Shown: positions 14,750 to 24,060, counted from the first letter of the stretch. The stretch: 64,000 nucleotides of DNA from Pseudodonghicola flavimaris (GCF_030164425.1 NZ_JASNJD010000013.1:62001-126000); one strand, 5' to 3'. The notes: a model not told the origin generated them from the letters alone. Translations and numbers: made by a program.

Positions 14750-16043
14750 ACAGTTTCTGGAGGAGATCGGAGAGGGAGGGCTGTGTGCCCTTCCTTATCT
14801 GTTCGAGTTCTGGGCACTGCCGCATCAGCTGTCGCCGGAGGGCGCCTGGCGGGCATGGGTGATCATGGGCGGGCGTGGTGCCGGCAAGACCCGGGCCGGT
14901 GCCGAATGGGTGCGCGCGCAGGTCGAAGGGGCGCGGCCGCTGGACAAGGGGAAGTGCCGTCGTGTGGCGCTGGTGGGCGAGACCTATGATCAGGTGCGTG
15001 ATGTGATGATCAAGGGCGACAGCGGCATTCTGGCCTGTTCGCCGCCGGACCGGCGACCGGTCTGGAAGGCATCGGAGCGGCGGCTGATCTGGCCCAACGG
15101 GGCCGAGGCGCAGGCATTTTCGGCGCAGGACCCCGAGGCGCTGCGCGGCCCGCAGTTCGATGCCGCCTGGGCCGATGAACTGGGGAAATGGCCGAAGGCG
15201 GAGGCGCCTTGGGACATGCTGCAGTTCGCGCTGCGGCTGGGGGACGATCCGCGGGTCTGTGTCACCACCACGCCGCGGAACGCGGCGGCGCTGAAGGCGC
15301 TGCTCGCAGCGCCCTCGACGGTGGTGACCCAGGCGCCGACCGAGGCGAACCGGGCCAATCTGGCGGCCTCCTTCCTGGCCGAGGTGCGGGCGCGCTATGC
15401 GGGCACCCGGCTGGGGCGGCAGGAACTGGACGGGGTGCTGCTGGAGGATGCGGAAGGCGCGCTCTGGACCTCGGGGATGCTGGAGACGGCGCGGGTCGAC
15501 AAGGTGCCGCCGCTCGACCGGGTGGTGGTGGCCCTGGACCCGGCGGTGACCGGCGGGGCCAGGGCGGATGCCTGCGGCATCGTCGTGGCCGGCGCGCAAT
15601 TGCAGGGGCCGCCGCAGGACTGGCGGGCCTGGGTGCTGGCGGATCGCACGGTCTGCGGCGCCGGGCCGACGGATTGGGCACGGGCCGCGATCCGGGCGAT
15701 GGAGGAGTTCGGCGCTGAACGGCTGGTGGCCGAGGTCAACCAGGGCGGTCAGCTGGTCGAGGAGGTGCTGCGCCAGGTCGATCCCCTGGTGCCGTTCCGC
15801 GCGGTGCGCGCCAGCCGGGGCAAGGTGGCGCGGGCGGAACCGGTGGCGGCGCTTTATGAACAGGGGCGGGTGAAGCATCTGCGCGGGCTGGTGGCGCTGG
15901 AGGAACAGATGTGCCGGATGACCCAGCGCGGATACGACGGGCCGGGATCTCCCGACCGGGTCGATGCGCTGGTCTGGGCGCTGCATGAGCTGATCGTGGC
16001 ACCGTCGTCCCATTGGCGGCGGCCGCGGCTCAGGGTGCTCTAG
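14628..16043 (+). CDS. orfg2: Gene transfer agent g2, large terminase
   Basis: 471 aa from the TTG at 14628, which has GGAGG seven bases upstream; the first ATG is at 14673, so the extreme N-terminus is uncertain. Packages host DNA into GTA heads. Walker A GGRGAGKT (81-88), Walker B region FDAAWADELGKWP, coupling motif CVTTTPRN, then an RNase H-like nuclease domain with VVALDPAV, LVAEVNQGG and PDRVDALVWAL. Complete, with no frameshift. Confidence 0.95.
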   Translation: MSNSNSVKQASQGADMRSTSMPPDLRSGAAWLACAPAAIREQFLEEIGEGGLCALPYLFEFWALPHQLSPEGAWRAWVIMGGRGAGKTRAGAEWVRAQVEGARPLDKGKCRRVALVGETYDQVRDVMIKGDSGILACSPPDRRPVWKASERRLIWPNGAEAQAFSAQDPEALRGPQFDAAWADELGKWPKAEAPWDMLQFALRLGDDPRVCVTTTPRNAAALKALLAAPSTVVTQAPTEANRANLAASFLAEVRARYAGTRLGRQELDGVLLEDAEGALWTSGMLETARVDKVPPLDRVVVALDPAVTGGARADACGIVVAGAQLQGPPQDWRAWVLADRTVCGAGPTDWARAAIRAMEEFGAERLVAEVNQGGQLVEEVLRQVDPLVPFRAVRASRGKVARAEPVAALYEQGRVKHLRGLVALEEQMCRMTQRGYDGPGSPDRVDALVWALHELIVAPSSHWRRPRLRVL

Positions 16044-16160
16044 CCACCGGGGCGCCCGTTTCCCGCCGTTGCGCAGGGAGCGCACGCCCCGTTTCCGCCC
16101 TGTTCGGTTCTGGCTGTCATAACCGCTCCATCCCGGGGAGACGGCAGAAGGAACGAACCG

Positions 16161-17363
16161 ATGGCATTCGATTTCATGCGGCGGCCGCGCAAGGCGGTCG
16201 AGAGCGGCGAACGCAAGGCCAGCGCCGCCGGGCCGATGGTGGCCTGGCAGAGCGCCGGGCGCGTTGCCTGGTCGCCGCGCGATGTCGTGACGCTGACGCG
16301 GACCGGCTATCTGGGCAATCCGGTGGCGCATCGCGCGGTCAAGATGATCGTCGAGGCCGCCGCCGCTCTGCCCCTGGTGCTGCAGGACCGGCAGCGTCGG
16401 TTCGACAGCCATCCGGTGCTGGCGCTGGTGCGGCGGCCCAATGCGGGGCAGAGCCGGGCGGAATTCCTTGAGGCGCTGGTGGCGCAGCTGTTGCTGAGCG
16501 GCAATGGCTATGTCGAGGCGGTGATGCGGGCGGAGGCGGCCCCCGGAGAGCTGCCGCTGGAGTTGCATGTACTGCGGTCGGACCGGATCGAGGTGGTGCC
16601 GGGGGCGGATGGCTGGCCGATGGCCTATGATTATGTGCTGGGCGCGCGCCGGCATCGGTTCGACTTGGCGGGGCCGGTGCCGGTGATCTGCCATGTGAAG
16701 AACTTTCACCCCCAGGACGATCACTACGGCTTCGCCCCGTTGCAGGCGGCGGCGATGGCGGTTGACGTGCATAACAGCGCCTCGCGCTGGTCGAAATCGC
16801 TGCTGGACAATGCAGCGCGGCCCTCGGGCGCGCTGGTCTGGCGTGGCAGCGATGGGCTGGGCGTTATGGCTGAGGACCAGTTCCGCCGGCTGTCCGAGGA
16901 GATCGAGGAGAATTATCGCGGCGCCCGCAATGCCGGCCGGCCGATGGTTCTGGAGGGCGGCCTGGATTGGAAGCCGATGGGATTTTCGCCCAGCGACATG
17001 GAATTCCAGAAGACCAAGGAGGCGGCCGCGCGGGAGATCGCGCAGGCCTTCGGGGTGCCGCCGATGCTGTTGGGGATCCCGGGCGATGCCACCTATGCCA
17101 ACTATCAGGAGGCCAACCGGGCGTTTTATCGGCTGACGGTGTTGCCGTTGGCGGGCCGGGTGGTGGCGGCGCTGTCGGACTGGCTGATGCGCCATTGCGG
17201 CGAGACGGCGGAGCTGCGGCCGGATCTGGACCAGGTGCCGGCGCTGGCGGCGGAGCGCGAGGCGCAGTGGAACCGGGTGCTGAAGGCTGATTTCCTCAGC
17301 GAGGCGGAGAAGCGCGCCCTGCTGGGCCTGCCGCCGCGGGTCCGGGGCCTGAGCGATGACTGA
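16161..17363 (+). CDS. orfg3: Gene transfer agent g3, portal protein (HK97 family)
   Basis: 400 aa, start ATG after AGAAGGAAC. Forms the dodecameric ring through which DNA enters the head. Signature features: VAHRAVKMIVEAAAALPLVL, RPNAGQSRAEFLEAL, LLLSGNGYVE, VCHVKN-like region, and FGVPPMLLGIPGDATYANYQ followed by LPLAGRVVAALSDWL. Length normal for the family. Overlaps the next gene by 8 nt. Confidence 0.95.
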   Translation: MAFDFMRRPRKAVESGERKASAAGPMVAWQSAGRVAWSPRDVVTLTRTGYLGNPVAHRAVKMIVEAAAALPLVLQDRQRRFDSHPVLALVRRPNAGQSRAEFLEALVAQLLLSGNGYVEAVMRAEAAPGELPLELHVLRSDRIEVVPGADGWPMAYDYVLGARRHRFDLAGPVPVICHVKNFHPQDDHYGFAPLQAAAMAVDVHNSASRWSKSLLDNAARPSGALVWRGSDGLGVMAEDQFRRLSEEIEENYRGARNAGRPMVLEGGLDWKPMGFSPSDMEFQKTKEAAAREIAQAFGVPPMLLGIPGDATYANYQEANRAFYRLTVLPLAGRVVAALSDWLMRHCGETAELRPDLDQVPALAAEREAQWNRVLKADFLSEAEKRALLGLPPRVRGLSDD

Positions 17364-17583
17364 TCCGCGTGACGCGGCGCTGTTCGAATGCGCACCGGGG
17401 CTGCGGCTGGCGGCGCATGAGCGGGTGAGCCAGATCCAGCACGACAATATCTGCCACCGGCTCGACCGGCTGGAGGAGTTGATGGAGCGGCTGGAGCGGC
17501 GGCTGTGGCTGACCGTCTATGGCGTGGTGGCGATGATCCTGGCGCAGGCGCTGCAATCGGTGCTGACCGCCGGCACCGGCTGA
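17356..17583 (+). CDS. Gene transfer agent g3.5 small protein
   Basis: 75 aa. N-terminal part with HERVSQIQHDNICHRLDRLE, then a Leu/Arg coiled-coil segment and one C-terminal hydrophobic helix (WLTVYGVVAMILAQALQSVL). It matches the small conserved gene between portal and protease in Rhodobacterales GTA clusters, which is needed for head formation in R. capsulatus. Exact role unknown. Translationally coupled to g3 by overlap. Confidence 0.8.
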   Translation: MTDPRDAALFECAPGLRLAAHERVSQIQHDNICHRLDRLEELMERLERRLWLTVYGVVAMILAQALQSVLTAGTG

Positions 17584-17598
17584 AAAAGGGGAACTCCG

Positions 17599-18222
17599 AT
17601 GCATGCGATCGCTGGTCCGATGGAGGGCCTGGAAAGAAAATTTACTCATTTTGGTGAGGGGTTACGCGTCGATTCTGATGCGATGATCGAAGGATATGCC
17701 AGCCTGTTCGATCATCCCGATCAGGGCGGCGACATCGTCCGCCGAGGCGCCTATGCGGCTTCGCTTCAGGCGCTGGCAGCGGCGGGACAGCGGGTCAAGC
17801 TGCTGTGGCAGCACGATCCGGCTCAGCCGATCGGCTTGTGGGAAGAGCTGCGCGAGGACAGCCGTGGGCTGTGGGTTCGAGGCCGATTGCTGACGGCGAC
17901 ACAGAAGGGGCGCGAGGCGGCGGCACTGGTGGCGGCGGGCGCGATCGACGGGCTGTCAATCGGCTATCGCACCAAACGGTCGGAGCGGACGGCGGCGGGC
18001 GGGCGGCTGCTGACCGAAGTCGAGCTTTGGGAGGTGTCGCTGGTGACCTTCCCGATGCTGCCGGGGGCGCAGGTGGCGGCCAAGGCGGTGCCGCCGGCGG
18101 AGGAGACGGGCTGGCTGCATATCGCGGAGATCCTGCGGGATGCGCGGTTGCAGCGAGGTGGGCGGGCGCCGGGGCAGCGCCCGCCCGGTGGGATGGACAG
18201 GGAAAACGAGGCAATGGAATGA
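17599..18222 (+). CDS. orfg4: Gene transfer agent g4, HK97-family prohead protease
   Basis: 207 aa. Serine protease that matures the capsid by removing the scaffold domain of g5. Motifs: IEGYASLFDHPDQGGDIVRRG, catalytic His in LWQHDPAQPIG, catalytic Ser in GAIDGLSIGY, Glu in EVELWEVSLVTFP. The C-terminal tail of about 40 residues is disordered and basic. Stop overlaps the g5 start (ATGA). Confidence 0.95.
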   Translation: MHAIAGPMEGLERKFTHFGEGLRVDSDAMIEGYASLFDHPDQGGDIVRRGAYAASLQALAAAGQRVKLLWQHDPAQPIGLWEELREDSRGLWVRGRLLTATQKGREAAALVAAGAIDGLSIGYRTKRSERTAAGGRLLTEVELWEVSLVTFPMLPGAQVAAKAVPPAEETGWLHIAEILRDARLQRGGRAPGQRPPGGMDRENEAME

Positions 18223-19400
18223 CGGCGGATCAGAGGCCGGATGCAGTGGGCCCGGTGGCGCCCGGGCTGTTGGAACTGGGGCGCGAAATGGAACGCTTCG
18301 TAAGCGATATCAATGAGTTTCAGTCTGAAATGGAACTGAAGCTTCAGAAAATGGAAGGGCGACTGACCATGCTGGATCGGAACTCTCACGCGGCGGCACG
18401 TCCGCCCCTGGCACGGGCGGCGGAGGCCGGCGCCCCGCATCTGAAGGCGTTCAGGGCCTATCTGCGCAATGGCGACGATGATGGGCTGCGCGGGCTGGAG
18501 CTGGAGGGCAAGGCGCTGTCGACGGCGGTGAACAGCGACGGCGGCTATCTGGTCGATCCGCTGACCGCGGAGACGGTGCAGTCGGCGCTGCGGGCGACCG
18601 CCTCGATCCGGTCGATCGCGACGGTGGTGCGGGTGGAGGCGACCTCCTACGACGTGCTGATCGACCAGACTGAGCTGGGCGCCGGCTGGGCCACGGAAAC
18701 CGGCAGCCTGAACGAGACGGCGACGCCGCAGATCGACAGGATTTCGATCCCGCTGCATGAGCTGAGCGCGCTGCCGAAGGCGAGCCAGCGGCTGCTGGAT
18801 GACGCGGCCTTCGATGTCGAAAGCTGGCTGGCGGAACGGATCGCCGACAAATTCGCCCGCGCCGAGGCGCAGGCCTTTGTCAGCGGCGACGGGATCGACA
18901 AGCCGACTGGATTTCTGACCCACGACATCGTGGCGAACGACAGCTGGGCCTGGGCAAGCCTGGGCTATATCGCCACTGGCGCCACGGGCAGCCTGCCGGG
19001 GACCGATCCGGTCGTCGATCTGGTCTATGCGCTGGGGGCGCAGTACCGCGCCAACGCCAGCTTCGTGATGAATTCGAAGACCGCCGGCGTGCTGCGCAAG
19101 ATGAAGGACAACGATGGCCGGTTCCTCTGGGCGGATGGGCTGGCGGCGGGGGAACCGGCACGGCTGCTGGGCTATCCGGTGCTGATCGCCGAGGACATGC
19201 CCGATATCGCCACGGATGCCTGCGCGGTGGCCTTCGGCGATTTCCACGCCGGCTATACCATCGCCGAGCGGCCCGATCTGCGGGTGCTGCGCGATCCGTT
19301 CAGCGCCAAGCCGCATGTGCTGTTCTATGCGACCAAGCGGGTCGGCGGCGACGTGACGGACTTCGCGGCGATCAAGCTGCTGAAATTCGGCTCCGCCTAA
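18219..19400 (+). CDS. orfg5: Gene transfer agent g5, major capsid protein (HK97 fold)
   Basis: 393 aa; the start ATG at 18219 overlaps the g4 stop, and the upstream extension of the frame is noise. Residues 1-100 are charged and helical (scaffold/delta domain, expected cleavage near residue 70-110). The HK97 core runs from about 110, with LSTAVNSDGGYLVDPLTAE, SIRSIATVVRVE, the P-domain helix SQRLLDDAAFDVESWLAERI and the C-terminal YTIAERPDLRVLRDPFSAKP. Builds the GTA head. Confidence 0.96.
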   Translation: MTADQRPDAVGPVAPGLLELGREMERFVSDINEFQSEMELKLQKMEGRLTMLDRNSHAAARPPLARAAEAGAPHLKAFRAYLRNGDDDGLRGLELEGKALSTAVNSDGGYLVDPLTAETVQSALRATASIRSIATVVRVEATSYDVLIDQTELGAGWATETGSLNETATPQIDRISIPLHELSALPKASQRLLDDAAFDVESWLAERIADKFARAEAQAFVSGDGIDKPTGFLTHDIVANDSWAWASLGYIATGATGSLPGTDPVVDLVYALGAQYRANASFVMNSKTAGVLRKMKDNDGRFLWADGLAAGEPARLLGYPVLIAEDMPDIATDACAVAFGDFHAGYTIAERPDLRVLRDPFSAKPHVLFYATKRVGGDVTDFAAIKLLKFGSA

Positions 19401-19561
19401 GGCGGGCCGGATCGCGGACCCGCCCAGGGCGGGGACTGCGGCGGGCGCGTGCCGGGGATGACCGTTCCCCGTGTTGTCTAGCAGCTCCCCTCCGTCCGAG
19501 CGACACGGGAGCGCGGTGCGCGTCCGTGCCAGAGGCGACGGAGAGGGGCCGGAGAATGCAA

Positions 19562-20155
19562 ATGATGTTGAGCGAAGAGACCGCCATTGCCGATGCGGCC
19601 TGGCCGGTAGCGGAGTTCCGGGCGCATCTGCGGCTGGGCAGCGGGTTTGCCGGCGACGATCTGCAGGGCGATCTTCTGATCGGGTTTCTGCGCGCGGCGC
19701 TGGCCGCGATCGAGGCCCGGACCGGGCGGGTGCTGCTGATCCGGGACTTCGCCTGGCGGATCGGGGCCTGGCGCGATGCGCGGGGCGAGCCTTTGCCGCT
19801 GGTGCCGGTCGTGGCGGTGAATGCGCTGATCCTGATCGACGGTGATGGCGGCGAAACCCCCGTCGATCCAGGGCTTTACCGGCTGGTGCCGGACGATCAG
19901 CTGCCGCTGCTGCGACCGAGTGGTATGGTGTTGCCGGTGATCCCGACCGAGGGCGCGGCGCGGCTGAGCCTGCGCGCCGGAATGGCTGCCGGCTGGGACG
20001 ATCTGCCGGCGGACCTGGGACAGGCGGTGTTGTTGCTGGCGGCGCATTATTACGAATACCGGGCGGAAACGACGCTGTCGGCCGGCTGCATGCCCTTCGG
20101 GGTGAACAGTCTGATCGAGCGCTATCGCCGGCTGCGGTTCGGGAGGCTGGGATGA
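19562..20155 (+). CDS. orfg6: Gene transfer agent g6, head-tail connector
   Basis: 197 aa from the ATG at 19562, seven bases after GGAG; neighbouring ATGs at 19556 and 19565 are alternatives. Homologous to phage adaptor proteins that dock on the portal (gp6/gp15-like, phiE125 family): AEFRAHLRLGSGFAGDDLQG, a helical core, and the late ADLGQAVLLLAAHYYEYR motif. Follows a 161-nt gap after the capsid gene. Confidence 0.88.
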   Translation: MMLSEETAIADAAWPVAEFRAHLRLGSGFAGDDLQGDLLIGFLRAALAAIEARTGRVLLIRDFAWRIGAWRDARGEPLPLVPVVAVNALILIDGDGGETPVDPGLYRLVPDDQLPLLRPSGMVLPVIPTEGAARLSLRAGMAAGWDDLPADLGQAVLLLAAHYYEYRAETTLSAGCMPFGVNSLIERYRRLRFGRLG

Positions 20156-20490
20156 GCCTGCCGGTGCTGAACCGCCGGTTGGTGCTGGAGGCGGCGGAGC
20201 GTGTCCCCGATGGTGCCGGGGGGGCGATCCAGAGCTGGGTCTCGCTGGGGGAGCTCTGGGCCGAGGTGCGGGCGCGCAGCGGCCGGGAACGGGCCCGGGC
20301 GGGGGAACCGGTATCGCGCGTCAGCTATCGCATCGTGGTGCGCGGGGCGCCGGCGGGCGCGTTGCAGCGTCCGCTCCCGGATCAGCGGTTCCGCGACGGC
20401 GCCCGGCTGTATCTGATCCGGGCGGTAACCGAGGCCGATGCGGCCGGGCGTTATCTGGTCTGTTTCGCCGATGAGGAGGTAGCGGCATGA
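20152..20490 (+). CDS. orfg7: Gene transfer agent g7, head-closure/stopper protein
   Basis: 112 aa, overlaps g6 by 4 nt. Small beta-rich head-closure protein with LVLEAAERVPDGAGG, SWVSLGELWAEVRARSGRE and SYRIVVRG, as in SPP1 gp16-like stoppers. Plugs the portal after DNA packaging. Overlaps g8 by 4 nt (ATGA). Confidence 0.87.
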   Translation: MSLPVLNRRLVLEAAERVPDGAGGAIQSWVSLGELWAEVRARSGRERARAGEPVSRVSYRIVVRGAPAGALQRPLPDQRFRDGARLYLIRAVTEADAAGRYLVCFADEEVAA

Positions 20491-20900
20491 GCTATGCGCT
20501 GGCGGGCCCCCTGCAGGCGGGCATCTATGCGCATCTCGCGGCGGATGCGGCGCTGAACGGGCTGATCGCGGGGGCGATCTTTGACGGGGTGCCGCCGGGC
20601 GAACTGCCGCTGACCTATGTCTCGCTCGGGGCGGAAATGGTGCGTGACCGTTCCGATGCCGACGGCGCAGGGGCGCTGCATCGGGTCACCGTATCGGTGA
20701 TCTCCTCTGCGCCCGGTTTCGCCGCGGCGAAGGCGGTGGCCGCGGCGGTGAGCGATGCGCTGGCGGATGCCCGACCGGGGCTGAGCCGGGGGCGGGTGGT
20801 GGCGATCTGGTTCGAACGTGCGACGGCGAAGCGGAGCGGCAGCTCCGGGCAGCTCAGGCGGATCGACCTGACGTTTCGTGCCAGGGTCGAGGATGCGTAA
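20487..20900 (+). CDS. orfg8: Gene transfer agent g8, tail terminator (DUF3168)
   Basis: 137 aa. Contains QAGIYAHLAADAALNGLIAG and PLTYVSLGAEMVRDRSDADG, typical of the DUF3168 tail-completion proteins. Caps the tail tube and joins it to the connector. The C-terminal RRIDLTFRARVE is the usual end strand. Confidence 0.88.
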   Translation: MSYALAGPLQAGIYAHLAADAALNGLIAGAIFDGVPPGELPLTYVSLGAEMVRDRSDADGAGALHRVTVSVISSAPGFAAAKAVAAAVSDALADARPGLSRGRVVAIWFERATAKRSGSSGQLRRIDLTFRARVEDA

Positions 20901-20924
20901 TTCTTCAAGCGAGAGAGGTGGCAG

Positions 20925-21338
20925 ATGGGAGCCCAGAACGGCAGGGATCTGTTGATCAAGGTGGACATGAGCGGTGATGGCCTGTTCGGGACCGTAGCGG
21001 GATTGCGCGCCACGCGGGTGAGTTTCAACGCCGAGAGCGTCGATGTGACCAGTCTGGAGAGCGCTGGCGGCTGGCGGGAGCTCTTGTCGGGGGCGGGGGT
21101 GAAATCAGCCTCGATCTCTGGCTCGGGCGTGTTCAAGGATGCCGATACCGACGAGCGCGCGCGGCAGATCTTCTTCGATGGGGAAACGCCGGATTTCCAG
21201 GTGATCATCCCCGATTTCGGGGTGGTCGAGGGGCCGTTCCAGATCACTGCCATCGAGTATTCGGGCAATCACGATGGCGAGGCGACCTATGAGTTGGCGA
21301 TGGCCAGCGCCGGGGCGCTGACCTTCTCGGCGCTGTGA
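20925..21338 (+). CDS. orfg9: Gene transfer agent g9, major tail tube protein
   Basis: 137 aa, ATG after AGAGAGGTGG. Beta-rich tube subunit of the phage major tail protein TP901-1 type: NGRDLLIKVDMSGDGLFGTV, RVSFNAESVDVTSLESAGGW, GSGVFKDADTDERARQIFFD. It should stack into the short tail of the particle. Overlaps the GTG start of g10 by 4 nt. Confidence 0.93.
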   Translation: MGAQNGRDLLIKVDMSGDGLFGTVAGLRATRVSFNAESVDVTSLESAGGWRELLSGAGVKSASISGSGVFKDADTDERARQIFFDGETPDFQVIIPDFGVVEGPFQITAIEYSGNHDGEATYELAMASAGALTFSAL

Positions 21339-21676
21339 CCGGGGCGTCGGAGATGGTGAACCCCTGGGCCGGAGAGGTGGCGCTGGTCGTCGGCGGCGAG
21401 CAGCGGGTGTTGAAGCTGACCCTCGGCGCGCTGGCGGAGTTGGAGGAGGCGCTGGGGGAGGAGACGCTGGTGGCGCTGGTCGAACGCTTCGAGGGGGGGC
21501 GGTTTTCCAGCCGCGATCTGATGGCGCTGATCCTGGCGGGGCTGCGCGGCGGCGGTGGTGACTGGACTGGCGCCGATCTGCTGCGGGCTGAGATCGAGGG
21601 CGGGCCGCTAGCGGCGGCGCGGGCGGCGGCGGCGCTGCTGGCGCGGGCTTTCACCGTTCCGGGGGAGTCGGGATGA
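21335..21676 (+). CDS. orfg10: Gene transfer agent g10, tail assembly chaperone-like protein
   Basis: 113 aa from the GTG at 21335, which overlaps the g9 stop; an ATG at 21353 is possible but lacks spacing to a ribosome site. Core motif KLTLGALAELEEALGEETLV and SRDLMALILAGLRGGG, the GTA tail-tube domain family (GTA_gp10-like). By position it is the analogue of phage tail assembly chaperone gpG. Confidence 0.88.
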   Translation: MTGASEMVNPWAGEVALVVGGEQRVLKLTLGALAELEEALGEETLVALVERFEGGRFSSRDLMALILAGLRGGGGDWTGADLLRAEIEGGPLAAARAAAALLARAFTVPGESG

Positions 21677-21885
21677 GCAGGGCGGGCCGGATCGACTGGC
21701 CGGTCCTGCTGCGGGCGGGGCTGCAGGGGCTGCGGCTGAGCCCGGAGGTCTTCTGGCGACTGACGCCGGCGGAACTGGCGCTGTTTCTGGGGCAGGGATC
21801 GGGGCGGCGGCCGATGACGCAGGCGGGGCTGAAGACGCTGCTGAGGCGCTGGCCGGACGAGACGGAGGAGAGCGGGAATGGCTGA
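21673..21885 (+). CDS. Gene transfer agent g10.1, small tail assembly protein
   Basis: 70 aa, overlapping both neighbours by 4 and 8 nt. Motif LSPEVFWRLTPAELALFLG is characteristic of the small phage tail assembly chaperone that follows g10 in Rhodobacterales GTA clusters (analogue of gpGT). Easily missed because of its size. Confidence 0.85.
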   Translation: MSRAGRIDWPVLLRAGLQGLRLSPEVFWRLTPAELALFLGQGSGRRPMTQAGLKTLLRRWPDETEESGNG

Positions 21886-22537
21886 AGACGAGGCAGCCGG
21901 AGTGCTGACGGAGGCGACGGAGGGGCTGGAGCTGAGCCTGGAGGCGGCAGCGGGCATGGCGGCGGTTTTCGATGCGGAGCTCGCCCGCATGCGCGCGGCA
22001 CTGTCGGCGACCGGGCAGGACATCGCCACGCTGGAACGCGGGTTCTCCCGCGGGCTGAGGCGGGCCTTCGACGATCTGGTCTTGGATGGGGCGAGCCTGT
22101 CGGATGCGCTGGACGGGCTGGCGCAGACGATGATCCGGACCACCTATTCGGCGGCGGTCAAGCCGGTGACCGATCATCTGGGCGGGCTACTGGGCAGCGG
22201 TGTCGAGAGCCTTCTGTCCGGGCTTCTGCCCTTTGCCAGCGGTGCCGCGTTCTCTGAGGGACGGGTGGTGCCCTTTGCTTCCGGCGGGGTGGTGCGGGCG
22301 GCCACCGCCTTTGCGATGCGCGGCGCCACGGGGCTGATGGGAGAGGCGGGGCCCGAGGCGATCCTGCCGCTGGCGCGAGGCGCCGATGGCAAGCTGGGGG
22401 TGCGGTCGGGCAGCGCTGGGGCGGTCAATCTGGTGATGAATGTGACCACGCCCGATGTGGCCGGGTTCCGGCGCAGTCGCGGTCAGATCGCGGCGCAGAT
22501 GAGCCGGGCACTGGGGCGCGGCAGACGCAATCTGTGA
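21878..22537 (+). CDS. orfg11: Gene transfer agent g11, tail tape measure protein
   Basis: 219 aa. Short for a tape measure, in line with the very short GTA tail. N-terminal helix-rich region (ELARMRAALSATGQDIATLE), central FDDLVLDGASLSDALDGLAQ and the Gly-rich PFASGGVVRAATAFAMRGAT / LMGEAGPEAILPLARGADGK segment that is a hallmark of phage tape measure C-termini. Confidence 0.93.
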   Translation: MAEDEAAGVLTEATEGLELSLEAAAGMAAVFDAELARMRAALSATGQDIATLERGFSRGLRRAFDDLVLDGASLSDALDGLAQTMIRTTYSAAVKPVTDHLGGLLGSGVESLLSGLLPFASGAAFSEGRVVPFASGGVVRAATAFAMRGATGLMGEAGPEAILPLARGADGKLGVRSGSAGAVNLVMNVTTPDVAGFRRSRGQIAAQMSRALGRGRRNL

Positions 22538-22546
22538 GGGATGGGC

Positions 22547-23179
22547 ATGAGTTTTCACGAGGTGCGGTTTCCCGCCTCGCTGAGCTTCGGCTCGGCCGGG
22601 GGGCCGGAGCGGCGGACCGATATCGTCACGCTCGCCAACGGTTACGAGGAGCGTAACAGCCCCTGGGCGCATGCGCGGCGGCGCTACGATGCCGGGCTCG
22701 GGCTGCGGTCGCTCGACGATATCGAGGTGTTGATCGCGTTTTTCGAGGCGCGGCGGGGCCAGCTCCATGGGTTTCGGTGGAAGGACTGGTCGGATTACAA
22801 ATCCGGCCGCGCCCGGGCCGAGGTGCGCTTTGACGATCAGGTGATCGCGCAGGGCGACGGGGAAAGGGTGACGTTTCAGCTGGCCAAGACCTATCGGTCG
22901 GGCAGCTACACCTATCAGCGCCCGATTGCCAAGCCGGTGGCGGCGACGGTGCGGGTGGGGCTGGCGCAGGATGAGCTGACCGAGACGGTGGACTACAGTG
23001 TCGATACCACCACCGGCCTGGTCACCTTCGCCTATCCGCCGGGCGGCGGCCTGGCGGTGACCGCAGGGTTCGAATTCGACGTGCCGGTGAGGTTCGACAC
23101 CGACAGCATCCTGACCAGCGTGGCGAATTTCCAGGCCGGCGACGTGCCGAACGTGCCGGTGGTGGAGGTCAGGGTATGA
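22547..23179 (+). CDS. orfg12: Gene transfer agent g12, distal tail protein (DUF2460)
   Basis: 210 aa; ATG at 22547 chosen over 22541 because of spacing to GAGGG. Begins SFHEVRFPASLSFGSAGGPE and contains RRYDAGLGLRSLDDIEVLIA, GFRWKDWSDYKS and YRSGSYTYQRPIAKPV. Forms the hexameric ring at the tail end. Stop overlaps the g13 start (ATGA). Confidence 0.93.
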   Translation: MSFHEVRFPASLSFGSAGGPERRTDIVTLANGYEERNSPWAHARRRYDAGLGLRSLDDIEVLIAFFEARRGQLHGFRWKDWSDYKSGRARAEVRFDDQVIAQGDGERVTFQLAKTYRSGSYTYQRPIAKPVAATVRVGLAQDELTETVDYSVDTTTGLVTFAYPPGGGLAVTAGFEFDVPVRFDTDSILTSVANFQAGDVPNVPVVEVRV

Positions 23180-24060
23180 GCATGGCAGAGGCATTTCGCG
23201 CCCATGTCGCGGGCGGGATCACCACGCTGTGCCGCTGCTGGGCGGTGGTGCGGCGCGATGGCGCGACATATGGCTTCACCGATCACGACCGGGATTTGAG
23301 CTTTGAGGGGGTGTCCTTTCGGGCCGAGACCGGGCTGACCGTGGCGGCGCTGCAGCAGGCCACCGGGCTTTCGGTCGACAATACCGAGGCCCTGGGCGCC
23401 CTGACCGATGCAGGCCTGCGCGAGGCGGAGATCGAGGCTGGCCGGTTCGATGGCGCCGAGGTGCGGGCCTGGCTGGTCAACTGGGCCGATGTGACGGTGC
23501 GCTGGTTGCAGTTTCGCGGCTCCATCGGGGAAATCCAACGGGCCGGGGGCGCCTTTCGCGCCGATCTGCGGGGGTTGACGCAGGGGCTGAACCGGCCGCT
23601 GGGGCGGATTTATCAGAAGCCCTGCACCGCGGTTCTGGGGGACGCACGCTGCGGCTTCGATCTGCAGGCGCCGGGCTATGGGACCGAGCTGGGCATCGAG
23701 GTTCTGGAGGACAATCGTGTGTTTCGCTGGGCCGGGATCGAGGGCTTCGAGGCGGGGTGGTTCACCCGTGGTCGGCTGCTGGTCACCTCCGGGGCGCTCG
23801 ACGGCGTTTGGGGGCTGATCAAGGCGGATCGCAGCGAGGCGGGAGCCCGGGTGATCGAGCTGTGGGAGCCGCTGCCTGAGGGGGCGGCGGCGGGCGACAG
23901 TCTTCGGCTTGAGGCCGGTTGTGACAAGCGGCTGGAAACCTGTCGGCTGAAATTCGGCAATATCCTGAACTTCCAGGGCTTTCCGGATATCCCGGGCGAG
24001 GATTGGGTGGTGGCGGTGCCGAAATCGACCCAGACCAACAGCGGCGGCAGTCGGCGATGA
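23176..24060 (+). CDS. orfg13: Gene transfer agent g13, baseplate hub protein (DUF2163)
   Basis: 294 aa. FRAHVAGGITTLCRCWAVVR at the start, TDHDRDLSFEGVSFRAETG in the middle and a C-terminal CDKRLETCRLKFGNILNFQG motif with conserved Cys residues (C-x5-C type), which in the R. capsulatus particle belong to the hub/iron-sulfur-like baseplate proteins. Overlaps g14 by 4 nt. Confidence 0.93.
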   Translation: MSMAEAFRAHVAGGITTLCRCWAVVRRDGATYGFTDHDRDLSFEGVSFRAETGLTVAALQQATGLSVDNTEALGALTDAGLREAEIEAGRFDGAEVRAWLVNWADVTVRWLQFRGSIGEIQRAGGAFRADLRGLTQGLNRPLGRIYQKPCTAVLGDARCGFDLQAPGYGTELGIEVLEDNRVFRWAGIEGFEAGWFTRGRLLVTSGALDGVWGLIKADRSEAGARVIELWEPLPEGAAAGDSLRLEAGCDKRLETCRLKFGNILNFQGFPDIPGEDWVVAVPKSTQTNSGGSRR